The notes: a model not told the origin generated them from the letters alone. Shown: positions 10,640-23,100, numbered from the stretch's first letter. The stretch: DNA of 64,000 nt from Strigamia acuminata (GCA_949358305.1 OX442314.1:59467369-59531368); one strand, 5' to 3'. Made by a program: numbers and translations.

Positions 10640-11879
10640 TTTTTAGCAGATCACTCCCGATGACGCTTCAATAAACTTGTTCTAAAATAAAAAAAAATAA
10701 ATTAATGTTTTAACTTGTTCCCCTGACCGCTCAACAACCCTAGCTGTACTCGTCTGATCAATCTACTCGCTTTTCTTCACTCAAAAAAAATAGTTAATTA
10801 CTTTACAAACCTGGTAAGTGATTTTAACTTAAAAAATATAGTTTGTGAGGTCAGTAGAGATCCCTGAACACAAAGAATCCAGTCAAAAGGAGTTCTGGTA
10901 GATTAGAACCGCAGTCGAATGCAATTCGTCTGTTAGGCCTAACGGTCGTCTCCCGAGCCCAATTGCACATACGTTTATAAACTGGAAAATATAAAATAAA
11001 ACGCAGTCAAAAGAAAACCACAGATTAGTATCTCGTCTGCCATCAACCAACATCTGCAAGTCTTTCAAATTTTTCAAGTATTTAGAAACATTGATACCTT
11101 TACAACGTAATAGAAATGCATTCAATCGCGCACGAACGAGAAAGTGCGATGTGTGGCGTGGTAAACAATGTCACAACACACACGCACACAACGGCGCACC
11201 AAGAAAAGGGGACATGCATATTTTTTTCTTATTAACACACATGGGCCAAGCACTAAAGAATAGAAAGTTGATTTCCAGTAATCGGGCTTATTGAGTGAGG
11301 AATCTTTTTTACTGATTTTTCACTCAGCCTGATGAGTGAAGCAACGTGATTGTTCATGTTCATTTAAAGAGAAGAATTCTATATGGAATTGAGTTGTTAC
11401 AATGCACAAACACAGCAGCTTTTATTTTTATTTTTATTCTGTGATACTGTACGCGGTCTGATTAGGGATGGCTGATGCCATTTGTTTGTTTAAATCTCGG
11501 TGAATGCGGAGAATTCTCCACATTCTTGCGCATTCTTGCCACGTGGCCGTTTGACTACGTAACTTTGTTGTTAAAATGCCGCGAAGCCAGTCTTATTCCT
11601 CGGCCCGCCCGGACACTCAACCAGTAAATGCAACCCGTCTACGCGTGTTTAGAACCCTCTCCATACAATAAATCTATCCACGTGATATTTGTGTAAGTCT
11701 TATTCAGTACAATTCCCTTGACTTTGCCCGTCTCGCGTCATTGTTAAAATAGCAATAATGTTTAGTCGGTATCTATGGTAGTTAAATATTATCTATCAAG
11801 GTTGAATCGTCACAATCCAACAATCAAACTTTTAACTTTTAACACTCAAATGTTTAATCAATTGCTGTGCTTGTTCGGT
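10640..11879. other. Intergenic, no gene recognised
   Basis: AT-rich sequence with only short, unsupported ORFs. No repeat, RNA gene or domain stood out on either strand. Confidence 0.5.
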
Positions 11880-14740
11880 CAGGATTGACCCTCGGTTTTG
11901 ATAGTAAAATTCCCAATGTGTGGTCGCTGTTTGGTCGTGAATTTTTCCATAACTAATCTCCCAACGCTTCTTTACAAAATAGTTCCAGAAAAATGAAAAA
12001 AGAATTAAAAATAAAAAAGTTATTCAAAAAAGAAAACTTAGAAGCACTAACACAGCATCAGAGAAGCTTATTAGCAAATTACCACAAAGATTTAGAAAAA
12101 TTAATCACTTTTAAACTTATAATTTTGTAAATATATATGGAACTCGATAAAATCGTTCTACAGAATTGAAAGCAAAAAAACCTTTCTCCACCTCGTGTTG
12201 ATATTTTATATTTCTGCTTCCCAAGTGTTTATCTCACAAGTAAGTGATAAAAACTAATATAAATGAAATTAAATTTGAGATAAGAAGTTAGTTTGACGCT
12301 GATCAATGAGATGTATATTAGAAAAGGAAGAGAAATATTTCTTGTTTTATTCATTATATTTTGTGGCATCCTTCAAATCGGTAATTATAAAGTATTCACT
12401 TCAATTAATGAAATTATTGATTTTCAAGCTGTTAGTTACAGTAATAAGTAATATCCATTTTCCTGAATTGTACGTAAAACAGATAAAATGATATGACACT
12501 TATAGTTAATAAATACTGATAATGTAAAACTTGAAATCATATGACTCCAACTAGGTTTGAAACTGCAGATTAAAGTGCTCATCAAAGATTGGAACAAAGA
12601 TTTCATAAAATACCAATCCTCCGGTTGAAGTTAAAATTTAGACATCTTTTCAAACTTGAAACTTTTTTGAGAAAAAGCCCATTTCTTCGGCTCCACATAA
12701 AATCCATTATAAAAAAGAATTTAAACACAACCTGATCACCAACATTCACCACTAAAACGATCAAACCCCAAATCGGCACCGACCCAGTACTGGTTTTTGT
12801 AGTTTATTGTAGAAGTAACATCGCATCGATTGTTCAGGATAAGTCGCGATGACACATTGATTTGTTAAATTGGAAAACACATAATACTTTTAGAATTACA
12901 CCCACAGCGTATAAATAAGTATGACCAATAGTTATAAACGTTTTGTAGATTTGCATGGATTATCAAGAACAGACTAAAAGTTTTTTTTCTCAACTAAAAC
13001 TATCTGTCAAAGCTAGCAAACAATGTCAGTTAAGAATTGTATTGCATTATATTTATACAAGTACTATTTGCACTGATCTTTTGGTCCAAATAATTTTAAA
13101 AGAGAAAATGTGCATTTTTATTTAAATTTATTTATCTAAAAAAAAAATTTACTACCTAGAAAAATATGCGCCGGTGCTTCACTGCAACGGGAGTGCAGCG
13201 TTGAAGCAGCGGTTAAATATGCATGTGTGCCAGCCGCAAGGGCTCCATTTCTCCACACAGTGTTTCTTTCATTTTTTATTGTAGAATTGGATCAGGCCAG
13301 GCCAGTGTGTTACCAGTAGTAACAAACTTTATAGTGCTGCTTATCAATGTCCAATTCAATGTCCAATTTATTTATTTTAGTGAAAATAGCACCGCTATAC
13401 CAGTATAGCGAAAAAAATGTTCACATGCTGTCACACTGCTTCAGCTCCAAATGAGCAGTTCATTTGACTGCCACTGGCAGCTGGAGCAGTCTACTTTTCC
13501 TGGAAGCAACAGAAAGTGAACTACAGGATATTAAAAATCCAAAAAAAATTATAATTTCAAAAGTGTTAATATTGGAATTCATAAATTTTCTTAGGAATCC
13601 AATGTTATAACGATATTATCAGTATTTGTTTAATGTATCTATTCTATTTATTTGAATTATATTAAGATTATATTGTATTATACGTTTTATGGCCAATGAT
13701 ATTAGTTTTGTATATCTTAGAATATGTGTTTTTGGCAGTTATTTTGACTTTTTTAATTTACTGTTTCATAAATGAGCTTTGCGCTTTGGGAGCTCACGTG
13801 TGCTCCAGAAACTGCACTGGCGAGATTATTAGATGTGTTCCTTTATAATGACTAAGCAATCACTTCACATAAGCTAACAGACAGTAGTTTGAGTTAGCCA
13901 AAGTACCTCGATATTATTACATGGTGTTTTGGGGTGTTACCACATAACCAGTCTACGGCACTTTGGATTGGCCCAAAATACAACAATTAAAGCTGCCGTG
14001 CAATACTGTTACCGGCATTATTACACCGTTGGAACAGTAGCGTGTCCTGTGCCCGATACTCACCGTACATAAGCATCGGAAATTTGATCAAATACTAAAT
14101 TTTGTTGCAAGTGCACACTCTTTGATTGTTTTGCTCTAGGCCTCTGCCAAACCACCACATGCGGCGCCAACGGCAAGTGTAACGACAGTAGCGGCGCAGC
14201 TGTTTGCACTTGTGAGGCAGATTACTTCGGGATACATTGTCAAGGTAAGGGGAATGATTTTGCATGCACATCTGCAGTTTTATATGTGGTGGATTGATAG
14301 ATGAATGCAGGGATGTGTGCAACAACACAAAAAATCTGAAATGCGAGAAAGACAAAGTAGCACCGCCGAGAGAAAATAAAGCTATTTGCAAATGCAGTGA
14401 CTACTCAACTTTGGAGCCTTACAATCCCAGCAACACGTCGGAAGGATGTCAGCCCATTGGTATGCTTGCGATACACAAACATCAAGGATTTGATCGAATG
14501 CTAAATTTTGTTGTATCTCTGATTCTTTTGCTCTAGGCCTCTGCCAAACCATCACATGCGGCACCAACAGCAAGTGCGATGACAGTAGCGGCGCAGCAGT
14601 TTGCACCTGTGAAGCCGGATACTTTGGCAAAAATTGTCAAGGTAAAGAGAATGGTTTTCTATGCACATCTGCAGTTTCATGTTTCTTTAATCAACAGATG
14701 ACTGTACCATCTTCTGTGACGTCAACGAAAACCTGAAATG
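11880..14740. repeat. Segmental duplication, copy 1
   Basis: This stretch matches 48341-48392 plus 55021 to about 57.8 kb in the same order and orientation. Shared landmarks are CAGGATTGACCCTCGG, the CCATAACTAATCTCCCAAC block, the GGCCAGGCCAGTGTGTTACCA block, the TGCTGTCACACTGCTTCAGC block and the EGF-like exons. Copy 1 lacks the LTR element and the TA-flanked MITE found in copy 2, so it preserves their empty sites. Between 12.53 and 13.22 kb the two copies do not align by eye. Apart from the EGF-like exons, no gene is evident. Confidence 0.85.
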
Positions 14741-14774
14741 TCGTGACATGAATTGTAATAGAATGTTTAAATAA
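14140..14774 (+). CDS. EGF-like exon array, short paralogue (partial)
   Basis: Four exons are visible: 14140-14244, 14301-14459, 14537-14641 and 14698-14774. All introns are short, GT-AG and phase 1. Odd exons encode a 35-residue six-cysteine EGF-like domain (TTTCGANGKC...VCTC). Even exons encode a 53-residue cysteine-rich partner beginning DEC. The last exon diverges after 16 codons and stops at 14772-14774, with AATAAA-type signals just downstream. Such modules usually occur in secreted or extracellular proteins, but no signal-peptide exon was found upstream, so the gene is 5'-incomplete or a remnant. It is the short relative of the seven-unit array at 57.6-60.2 kb. Confidence 0.72.
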
Positions 14775-15182
14775 AAATTGCCTAATAAATAAACATTTTG
14801 TTTGTTTTGGGTTTCAAGGTAAATGGGGTTTTATTTTAGATATAATCTGAGTAAAGGTGTCACGGTCCAAGTGTTCACGCGTTAAATATACTTGCTTTTC
14901 GCTGTTTGTTTTAATCCTAATTGTTGTGTTTTGTTATTCATTAAGCCTAAACTTAGCCCTATTCCTAACCTTGTGTTTATTTTGTGTTGATTCTCCTTTA
15001 GTTTTTCTAATTCATCCTAATTTTGACCTTTCTCTTCTGGTTTTTCTTACTTTTTCTCTCTTTATGTTTATCATTTTACTGTTTCTCACTTTGTATATTT
15101 CCAAGCCTTCATGATGCGTTGTCATGAAACATATTCATTAGTATGCACCAAAGCATCTGACTGGCTTTCTGTTTCTTGGTGA

Positions 15183-15700
15183 TTGTGTGACCAGCTGCCC
15201 CCACAGGCTGATCACTCACCTGCAATACGGGGCACCTCGTGCAGCTCTCGCGCCACTCACGTTTCTCGTGAGCAGCCTTTTGCGGTCCCCCGCAATCAGG
15301 TAGAGCTGCGGGCCGTTGGTTCCACCAATCGGGCCCCGGAAAGAGCCCTTCCGAAAATAGGTGGACCCCGCAACGGTCAAGAGAGAGTAGTTCCGTGCCC
15401 CCTCACACGGTGTGGAAGTCGAAGTTCACCTTGTGCAGCAAGGTGGTTCGCACCAAAAGAGGAGCGGCGCATCGCAGGTTGCTGCGGCTAGGTCTCCCAC
15501 CGTTGGATCATCCGGTGCTGGTGCGGCCAGTAGCGACAGGGGTTCCTCTAAACATTGACATTGCCTGTTGGCATTGTTGGGGACCCTATTCTCTGGTAAC
15601 AAGTGTCCGGACTGGACCCCGAAGAATAGGAAAGGACTTCGCGAACAGTAGCGTGCTAGAGTTCCCGCAGAGGACGGTGCCAGGCAGATAACCCTTTGCG
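15183..15700 (+). other. GC-rich block, unidentified
   Basis: This block of about 520 bp is clearly more GC-rich than either flank and starts with TGTGACCAGCTGCC, close to the start of the solo LTR at 61193. Overlapping ORFs of about 100 codons cross it but match nothing I recognise. It could be an LTR or a fragment of a structured repeat. I saw no rRNA or tRNA signature and no matching right-hand terminus. Confidence 0.3.
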
Positions 15701-16730
15701 TGCAATGGGCGAATCAAATTCAATCCACGAATAACCATCAGCACGATGGACAATTGCCCAATGACGTTCTGCCATGTTGGTTCTGATTACCGTAGCCGCA
15801 GCGGTTCCATGTTTTTACTTAAAAAACCCCAAAGCAGCATGATGAATTATTTTAAACATCATACCAACGACAGATACTACTATTTTACTATTCTATACTA
15901 CTATTTCTCAATCCAAAATGGCGGTTAAGATCATATTGTTACGCGTACAGGCGACACCGATAAACTGGCGTCCCTGGCCACGCAATTGGCTATAGTTTAT
16001 ACATTTTAACACCAGTTGGCGTTGGTGAATAATTATTCACAGTTCAATCTATTAGGAATCAGTAGGTTAAATGGAAGGTTTCTTCTGGAGAGATGAACTC
16101 CTTAAGAGTCAGGTCTCTCGTGAGTCCCAGCTTGCAGCAAACTCGGTTAGGGAGTTCCTAATAGCCAAAGCTATAACTTACTAGAATACTATAAGGTAGC
16201 GCAACTTGGTGAAAAAAGCTAACAATTTTGCGCATAAGTCTGCGCATAACGTCACTGGAGGGCCCTTGCTGTCACAGATTGTAATCTGTGTTGCTGTATC
16301 ACCAGTCATTCATGACGTCAAATTTAATTTAATTTAATTTAATTCACACACATGAAATTAGTCTCAATTTTATTTTATTTTATGTTAACTTAAAATTTGA
16401 GTCTTAACTCTCGGTATTAAATATCCCGAACAATCTGATATCACATATACCAGTATGTTTTAGCACCATACTTTTACATACGTCGCTAAACCCTTTGTTG
16501 ACGACACGCTTTTCAACCAATGACGGCAAAGTATCCAAGTTGCACCCCCTGCCTAATAGCTGCCTCACCTCCTAATTAAACCCAAAGACAACAGGTTGCT
16601 CCACTACAGAAAAATGACGGTGCGCCTTTATTCCTGTCGTGGGAGAAAGGGGCACAGATTTTATTTTTAAAAGAGACAAAATTGCGATGAAAACAAGAGC
16701 GAACCACGATTCTAGCAAAAAGGAGGTGTC
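15701..16730. other. Intergenic, no gene recognised
   Basis: No supported gene. It contains a short (TTTAA)n run near 16321-16343. Several unique stretches of moderate GC have no recognisable coding or repeat structure. Confidence 0.45.
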
Positions 16731-16787
16731 CTAATGACCCGGATATGATTTTGCCGGAAAGACCGAAACCATATGTGATTAGACTGC

Positions 16788-17348
16788 GTGGAGGCTAATG
16801 AGTCCATTTCGACTTATAAGCTAATGCCATCGGACAACAACTGTTATCAATCCTCTAAGCGACCATTTATTCAGGTTCAGGCATATGAAATGTCGGCCCT
16901 GGCAACATTGACCCCTGCGTCTTGGCTGCACGATTCCATTGTTGATTACTACCTCGAGATTGTTATAAATGAATATTCCAATATTTACTGTTTTCCATCA
17001 ACTGTAGTGTAGTTATTATTGTCTAAGAACAGGCTGGACTCATGGGACTGGTTGAGACACTCGGGAGATGTTACAACTCCTCAACAGAAGATCTGGGTGT
17101 TTCCAGTCCCGGTGCCCAGTCACTGGATGCTCTACATTTTGGATCAGTCTCGGCCAGAAGTAGTGTTAGTTTTGTATGATCCTTCCGGCCCTATCAATGT
17201 GGAGAAAGACGTAAACTGGCTTAATGTCAAAAATTCATTGATGGGTGGAGGATTGTTAGTTTCACAGTTTAGGTCCTGGAAACCGCCTAGGATGGGACAG
17301 ATGGATGGTAACTCTTGTGGTCCCACCATTCTGTACTTCCATGAGTGA
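16788..17348 (+). pseudogene. Ulp1/SENP-like (C48) cysteine protease domain, one in-frame stop
   Basis: One frame covers a complete Ulp1-type catalytic core. It has a substrate-side motif (SWLHDSIVDYYLE), the catalytic histidine in SHWMLYIL at ~17121, the aspartate in LYDPSG at ~17178, and the Q...C pair in QMDGNSCGP at ~17298-17316. Proteases of this family remove SUMO or ubiquitin-like modifiers and are also carried by some transposons. A TAG at 17010-17012 interrupts the frame between the two halves without a shift. No ATG precedes the first motif closely enough to be a convincing start; the first ATG is at ~16824. It may be an exon of a transposon-borne gene or a pseudogene. Confidence 0.65.
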
Positions 17349-17781
17349 CAGGTGAAAGGAAGAAGCCATCTGAGGCATTTAAAACACCTCTCGGCCCGTG
17401 GATCTAGGTCAGGTCCCGGCTAGTTATTGTTTTTTGTATTTTTTTCTTTACTATTATTAATTTGTTTAGCGTGTTTTATTTTAAATTTACAATGGAGGCT
17501 TGACCAACCTCTTCCATCTTTGTTTTTCTGGTTTATGTCAAATTCATTTTTTTATTGTTATTTTTTTTGTGTCCCAAGTCCGTTACGCTCAATCTCGGTG
17601 AATTATTATTATTTTTGTATCAATTGCAATAGCTCATTTTATTTTTCGGCCAGTCTAGGCAAGGTGACTCCCGTCACCCCATGTTGCTAAATCCTGTACA
17701 TGGTGCTACCGTCTTCGAACGATGTCGGCACCCGCTGTCGTATTGACCCAGGTCTGTGTTACTCCATTGGGTGTAGTGTGT

Positions 17782-17905
17782 AGCCCCTATGTCCCTGGTT
17801 TTTCGGGGGAAAGTGTGACCGCTTGATCACTCGAGGGTGACCAGTGTCACTACCACACACCGCCTAATGGCCCCAAGGTCGCCCATCCTTGCAAAGTGGA
17901 ATGAG
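17782..17905 (-). repeat. LTR end plus leader fragment
   Basis: On the minus strand this reads as the 3' end of the LTR family also seen at 1-322 and 2490-2954, ending GGTCACA at 17814. About 30 bp of adjacent sequence (17782-17813) is shared only with the copy at 38241-38272. That suggests an LTR-to-internal junction rather than a solo LTR. Confidence 0.5.
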
Positions 17906-17955
17906 GAAATACAACTTAGAAAATAAATAAAACTGATAATTTTTTTCTAACATAG

Positions 17956-18072
17956 GACGCCCCGGAAGAACTTGAGTCCGAAGGAGATACTGAGCCGGAG
18001 CACGCTGAACCCGCCGTTCTACCCGTTCTACCCGTTGTCCGACGGACGGTCTACCTGGCAGAAAAAATGTAA
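17956..18072 (+). other. Exon-like acidic/proline-rich segment
   Basis: A 38-codon frame starts directly after a pyrimidine-rich acceptor (TTTTTTCTAACATAG) and ends with TAA at 18070-18072. It encodes an acidic stretch, then a valine/proline-rich stretch. It could be the terminal exon of a gene lying upstream of, or around, the Ulp1-like domain. No function can be given. Confidence 0.25.
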
Positions 18073-18291
18073 TTCAAAACTGAAAGATCATGAAATAGTT
18101 TTTTTTAAGTCGCGGAAAACGTTTATCATGAACAACAATCAACCGCAGATACTCTAAGAAACAAGAAGCTACCACCAGCGCCATTGGTCCAGAAGCTGTC
18201 GCTAGCGGCACTGGGCAACCAAAAGCTGTCGCTAGCGGCAGTGGGTTGCAATCTAAAAAATTGGGCAGCCGAAATTAGAAATTACCAGGGG

Positions 18292-18561
18292 CGTAGCAAT
18301 CCAGGGCCCACGAGTCCAGGGAGCTCATGGAAGATGAATGGTGACCTTTAACTTTTTTTTTCTCTTTTAGATTTTTGGAGGATGAAAATTCTAGCAATGA
18401 CTCTGCTAAAAGGCTCATCATCCAATTTGTACACGGGCCCTTGGGTGTGTTGCTACGCCTCTGCTTATCATGAATTTAATTTAAGTTTTTGCTGCACAAT
18501 TATTGTGTTGAAACCAGTGTAGTTATTGTCTTTTTAAATTTAAATCTTATCGTGAGCGAGG
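18292..18561. repeat. Dispersed repeat with inverted GGGGCGTAGCAA ends, copy 1
   Basis: It starts CAGGGGCGTAGCAA and contains the inverted partner TTGCTACGCCTCTG at about 18450-18463, a terminus type common in non-autonomous hAT elements. Homology with 38661-38905 continues a further ~95 bp to the right (through TTATCATGAATTTAATT and GTGAGCGAGG). It is non-coding. Confidence 0.55.
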
Positions 18562-19190
18562 ACCATTCATGAGAGGCCTAAACAGGAGCGCAGGATACTA
18601 TTTAGGTACAACAGTCCTTCATATTTATATACTAGTAGAAGTCCTGTACATTTTCAAGAGTATTTTTATTTTATTTTGGTAAATTCAGATTTTTACAACA
18701 CTACTGTACACTGGCGTCTTTCACAATCAAACTAAGATCAAAAGGTCAACACCCTTGACACCGGTCATAGACCCATACAGGATCCTCAGACACCAGAATT
18801 TCTTGCTGTTTATACTGATGGAACACAATTTTCAACAGTTGGTGACCTGAAATGCACCACAATGGTAAAGTGAAGGAGTATTTTAATATGTTCAATTTTA
18901 TTATTCAATCAAAATAATTTTTTTTTTCATTTTACATGTAGAGCGATTTAGGAGTATTAATCGGAGCGGTACTACATGATTAAGAAAAAAAAATTACTAA
19001 GATGCATACAATTTATTATTAACATTTTTCTAAAGTTTAAATAAACTATTGTTACATGCCTTGCGAGTGTGATCCATTTCACAATTCCCGTCCAGTTTAA
19101 TTCACGCAGGACCGAACTTTCAAGACCAACTTGAAAACAATAGGCAACAAGTTGCGCCAGCACCACGTGCACCATATGCAAGGAGGCGGC
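18562..19190. other. Intergenic, no gene recognised
   Basis: AT-rich sequence without supported ORFs, splice-bounded exons or clear repeats. Confidence 0.4.
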
Positions 19191-19196
19191 TATAGC

Positions 19197-19489
19197 GTAG
19201 ACAGCAGGCCGTCTGGCAGAACAACAATGTTGCAACCCTACTTGTTGATGTAGCCCCAGTCGTTGAGGCAGCGCCAGTTGTTGCTGCAGCTCCCGCTGCA
19301 ATCCAAGAAAACTCCACTTGCATTATCTGCCTGACAGAGCCCGGAAATTTATTTCTCATGCCATGTCAGCATATGAAACATGGCTGCCACAAGCACGTAA
19401 TTTGTGATATTGAGGATATTTCATTGAACATTTTTTTGCCACTCCTTACCATCCACAAAGTAATGGGGGTTTGCAAAAGAGTGGTTTGA
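19197..19489 (+). pseudogene. RING-finger remnant
   Basis: A stop-bounded frame without an ATG contains an alanine/valine-rich stretch, then a RING-like motif from 19319: CIICLTEPG, LFLMPCQHMKHGCHKH. This is the first half of an IAP-type C3HC4 RING, a zinc-binding ubiquitin-ligase domain. The second cysteine pair is not clear in this frame, which stops at 19487-19489. The Polinton begins 15 bp later. A stop upstream near 19195 and the missing second half point to a decayed gene fragment. Confidence 0.45.
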
Positions 19490-19504
19490 TGGACGAAGAA
19501 TCAG

Positions 19505-19599
19505 TGTTGTAGTAAAATATGAGATCTATGAATACGCATTTAAGATGCAATTCTTGATTTCTACCTCAAGGAGGGATTTAAAGGGATGAAGGAGGAAAT
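19505..19599 (+). repeat. Polinton left terminal inverted repeat
   Basis: By eye it is identical over 95 bp to the reverse complement of 34658-34752. Beyond 19599 the arms diverge. The AATCAG duplication precedes it directly. Confidence 0.95.
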
Positions 19600-19796
19600 G
19601 GCCCGATGGTATGAAGATGGATGAATGAAAAACAAAGAAAGAAAGGACTCAGATGGGTTTCAGGAGCATAAAAAAATGATGCTTATCCTTCAATTTTTAA
19701 ATAAATAAATAAATAAATTATATTAATTTATTTAATTTATAAATAAATAAATAACTAATAAATTATATTAATTTAATTAATTAAAATAAATAACTA

Positions 19797-20012
19797 CAAG
19801 TAATTCATTTCATTTACAAGTAATTCATTTATTTGTAAATATTTAATAAAAAATCTTAAATGTGTAATTCAATTAATTTACAAGTAATTCATTTATTTGT
19901 AAATATTTAATAGAAAATGCTAAATGTGTAATTCAATTAATTTACAAGTAATTCATTTATTTGTAAATATTTAATAGAAAATGCTAAATGTGTAATTCAA
20001 TTAATTAATTAA
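19797..20012. repeat. Subterminal 64-bp tandem repeat
   Basis: About three copies of an AT-rich unit with the core CAAGTAATTCATTTATTTGT and AATGTGTAATTCAATT. A related AATGTGTAATTCAATTT motif occurs in the right subterminal region (33461-33700), so it belongs to the element's ends. Confidence 0.75.
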
Positions 20013-20137
20013 TTAATTAATAAATAAAAAAATTCCTAAAAGTATGTTTCATTCTTAATCAATTTTCCTTTTTTTTTTTAATTTATTTTTCTTTTATATA
20101 AAAAAGGATAATGATTTAGATTCATTCTGTGCTCAGA

Positions 20138-23100
20138 ATGAATAGATACAAATTCAGAAAATGTGTCGAGTTTTTAAAAGGAAAAAGAAAAAGGGGCGAT
20201 TTATCTAGGGCTTTCAAGTTTAATGTCGGTTTGGATCAACTTTTGAAAAAATGCGGCGAATATAAAGATTTTGAGAAGATTATCTCAGTTCCGTATTATC
20301 TTCATAAAGGTATCTTTGATGGACAATCGCGCGAATACATGGTCAATTTCGATGAAAGGATTTGTGAAATAGAAAACGTGATTAAAGATGCCGCTCCAAA
20401 TATCCGTGCTTTGGTGGCGGAAGTTGCAGCCGACATGAATTCGTGCAAAGTGAGTGTTATGATGCAATTGAGATATCGGCATTCCGTGAAATTGTCGCCA
20501 GCTCTTTTTTGGTACCGGGCCGGGCCGTTCGTGATGTTAACGGATGATGTTGATCCCATTTTGGATTTGGCTGCGAGGCAACTGGCCGAAGAAAGTGCTG
20601 AATATGTAGAAACTCACGACTACTTCTGTTTAGTATGTGTAGAGGCTCTTAAAATTGATTTTGATATTTTAAAACAGAAAGGTGAATGGGGCAAAGATGC
20701 CATCTTCTTTCAATTGGGTTCGAATATTGATTTATCGGCCGTCATTCGCAATAAGAAAGCGGTTTTGACTTTTAAAATGGATTTGCGAAAGTCTTTTGTT
20801 TGGGCCATTCTTGCATCTTTACATCCGGTAGCTATTAATGCCGAACGCATATCTAATTACTTGAAGTATGAGCACGAATTGAACTTGCAAGGCTTAGAAT
20901 TTCCGCTGCCTTACAGAAACCTAGAAAAATTCCAGTCGCAGAATCCCGATATCGAAGTAACTATTTATTATTGCAATGGCGATCGCATGGAAAGATACGT
21001 TACCGTTCACAGAAACAGGAAACATCACGTAGATCTATTCTTCTACGGAAAGAATAGCTACGGACTTGTGAGGGATCCAAAACGGTTGCTGGGTTATTTT
21101 CCGTGTCACTACTGCGATAACCAATTCAAGAGCTGCGTGGGAAGAGACAAACATGCGTCGATATTCCACTCCGTTCCTGAAAAATCGACGTATCAGGAAC
21201 TGGACGAATGTCTGCAGAAAAAAAAGGCCGTTGTAAATGTCCAGAACTCGGATCAAAAAAGTTTTTTATGGTCTGTATTAGCTGCCTTGTATCCAGCCCC
21301 CGTTCATGTTTGCAGAGCGGATTATTACGAACAGTTTATGAATAAACTCAATCTCGAAGGGCTAGTTTTTCCCGTGGGGCCGAAAGAAGTGCTTACGTTC
21401 GAAAGACAGAATGTAAGTTTGAACATTAATGTATTCGAGTTGCTGCCCAAGTCCCGCATTGTTCCGATTAAAGTAGATATTCTGACGAACCGCCTTATCA
21501 CTATTAATCTACTGAAGAAACAAAATCATTACATGTGGATCAGGGATTTCTCACGACTCTTGAGCGCCGGCAATAAACATAAGCGGTATTATTGCATGAA
21601 CTGTATGAACGGGTTTTCCAGTGCCATAGTGCTCGTTAGGCATAAACGATACTGCGGGAAATATAAAGCCTGCAGCACTAAATGTCCCGACGAAGGAGCT
21701 ATCTGTACGTTCAAAAGTGAGAAAAAAAAATATCCTTTACCGTACGTTTGTTACGCCGATTTCGAGGCATTCTTAGTACCTGATGCGGAGAGCGAACCCA
21801 CTTTGCATTCGATAATCATTAATTCTCACGAGCCGTGCGGTTATTCGTTTAAAGTAGTGTGCACTGAGAACGAAGCTTATTCCAGACCGTTACAGCTGTA
21901 TAGAGGTCCGGATGTCGTCGATCATTTTTTGCAATCGTTGCGTGCGGAAATTAAAGCCGTGGTTCAGCAATTTTCTGAATTGGGACATAAACAATTCAAT
22001 TCCAAAACGATGACTTCGCTTCAATGGATCGCCTATAGAAATGCAACAACGTGTTACTTATGCGGTGATGAATTCTTGGAAGAATTAAAAGGCTTGACAA
22101 AAGTCTTGGATCATAACCATTTCACCGGAAAGTTTCGTGGGGCCGCACACGCTAATTGTAACCTCAACTACCATTGGCGGAAATCTGTGCCTATAATTTT
22201 CCATAATGGAAAAAAGTATGATTTTCATCTAATATTGCCGCATTTGACCGTCGCGTCAGAAAAAGTGACGTTGATCGCTGAAAACTCGGAATTATACAAA
22301 TCGTTCACGTTGAAAATCAAGACCGGTGATGATCCAAAACAGGTCGTAACGTTAAAATTCATGGATAGTTTCCAATTTCTCGCGAGCAGTTTATCCAATT
22401 TGGCAAAAAATCTAGAGAAGAAGTCGCAGTTCGCTGTCTTTCGAAGCGAGTTTAAAGGCGAGGAAATTGATCTTCTGTTGAGGAAAGGAGTGTACCCTTA
22501 CAGATATATGACCGGTTGGTCAAACTTTCAAGAAGATAAACTTCCGCCGAAAGAAGAATTTGAGAACATAACCGACGACGAATACCAATATGCCCAGTTA
22601 GTTTGGAAAACGTTCGGAATTAAAAACATGGGCGAATATCACGATTTGTATCTGAAGACCGACACTCTGTTGTTGGCGGATATATTCGAACAGTTCAGAA
22701 AAATGTGTTTAAATCACTACAAGCTAGACCCCTGTCATTACATCACGTTTCCAAGTCTTTCTTGGGACGCTGCGCTGCTCATCACCGAAGTTAAATTGGA
22801 GCTTCTGTCTGATCCAGATATGTACATGTTTGTCGAACAAGGAATAAGAGGCGGTGTTGCCACTATCAGTCAACGCTACGCCAAAGCCAATAATCCTCTT
22901 CTGGCATCGGGATACGATTGCGAGAAACCAGAGAGTTACATCGTCTATTAGGATGCGAATTCCATGTATTCCTGGGCAATGAGCAAACCGCTACCAGTTG
23001 GCAAGTTTGCCTTCGACGATAATGTAGCCGAATGGTCACAAGAACGGATTTTAAAAATGGGAGAGAACGATACGATGGGATGCATCTTGGAAGTGGATTT

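Noticed and set aside
13223-13408. 61-codon ORF repeated near 56288
   Set aside because: Its similarity reflects the segmental duplication; frame and length are not conserved between copies.
15183-15700. GC-rich block as an rRNA or tRNA gene
   Set aside because: No conserved rRNA segments or cloverleaf elements were recognisable.
16736-16797. Short frame ending RLRGG before a stop, like a ubiquitin tail
   Set aside because: Only 35 codons after an upstream stop, no ubiquitin fold or start codon; kept only as a remark.
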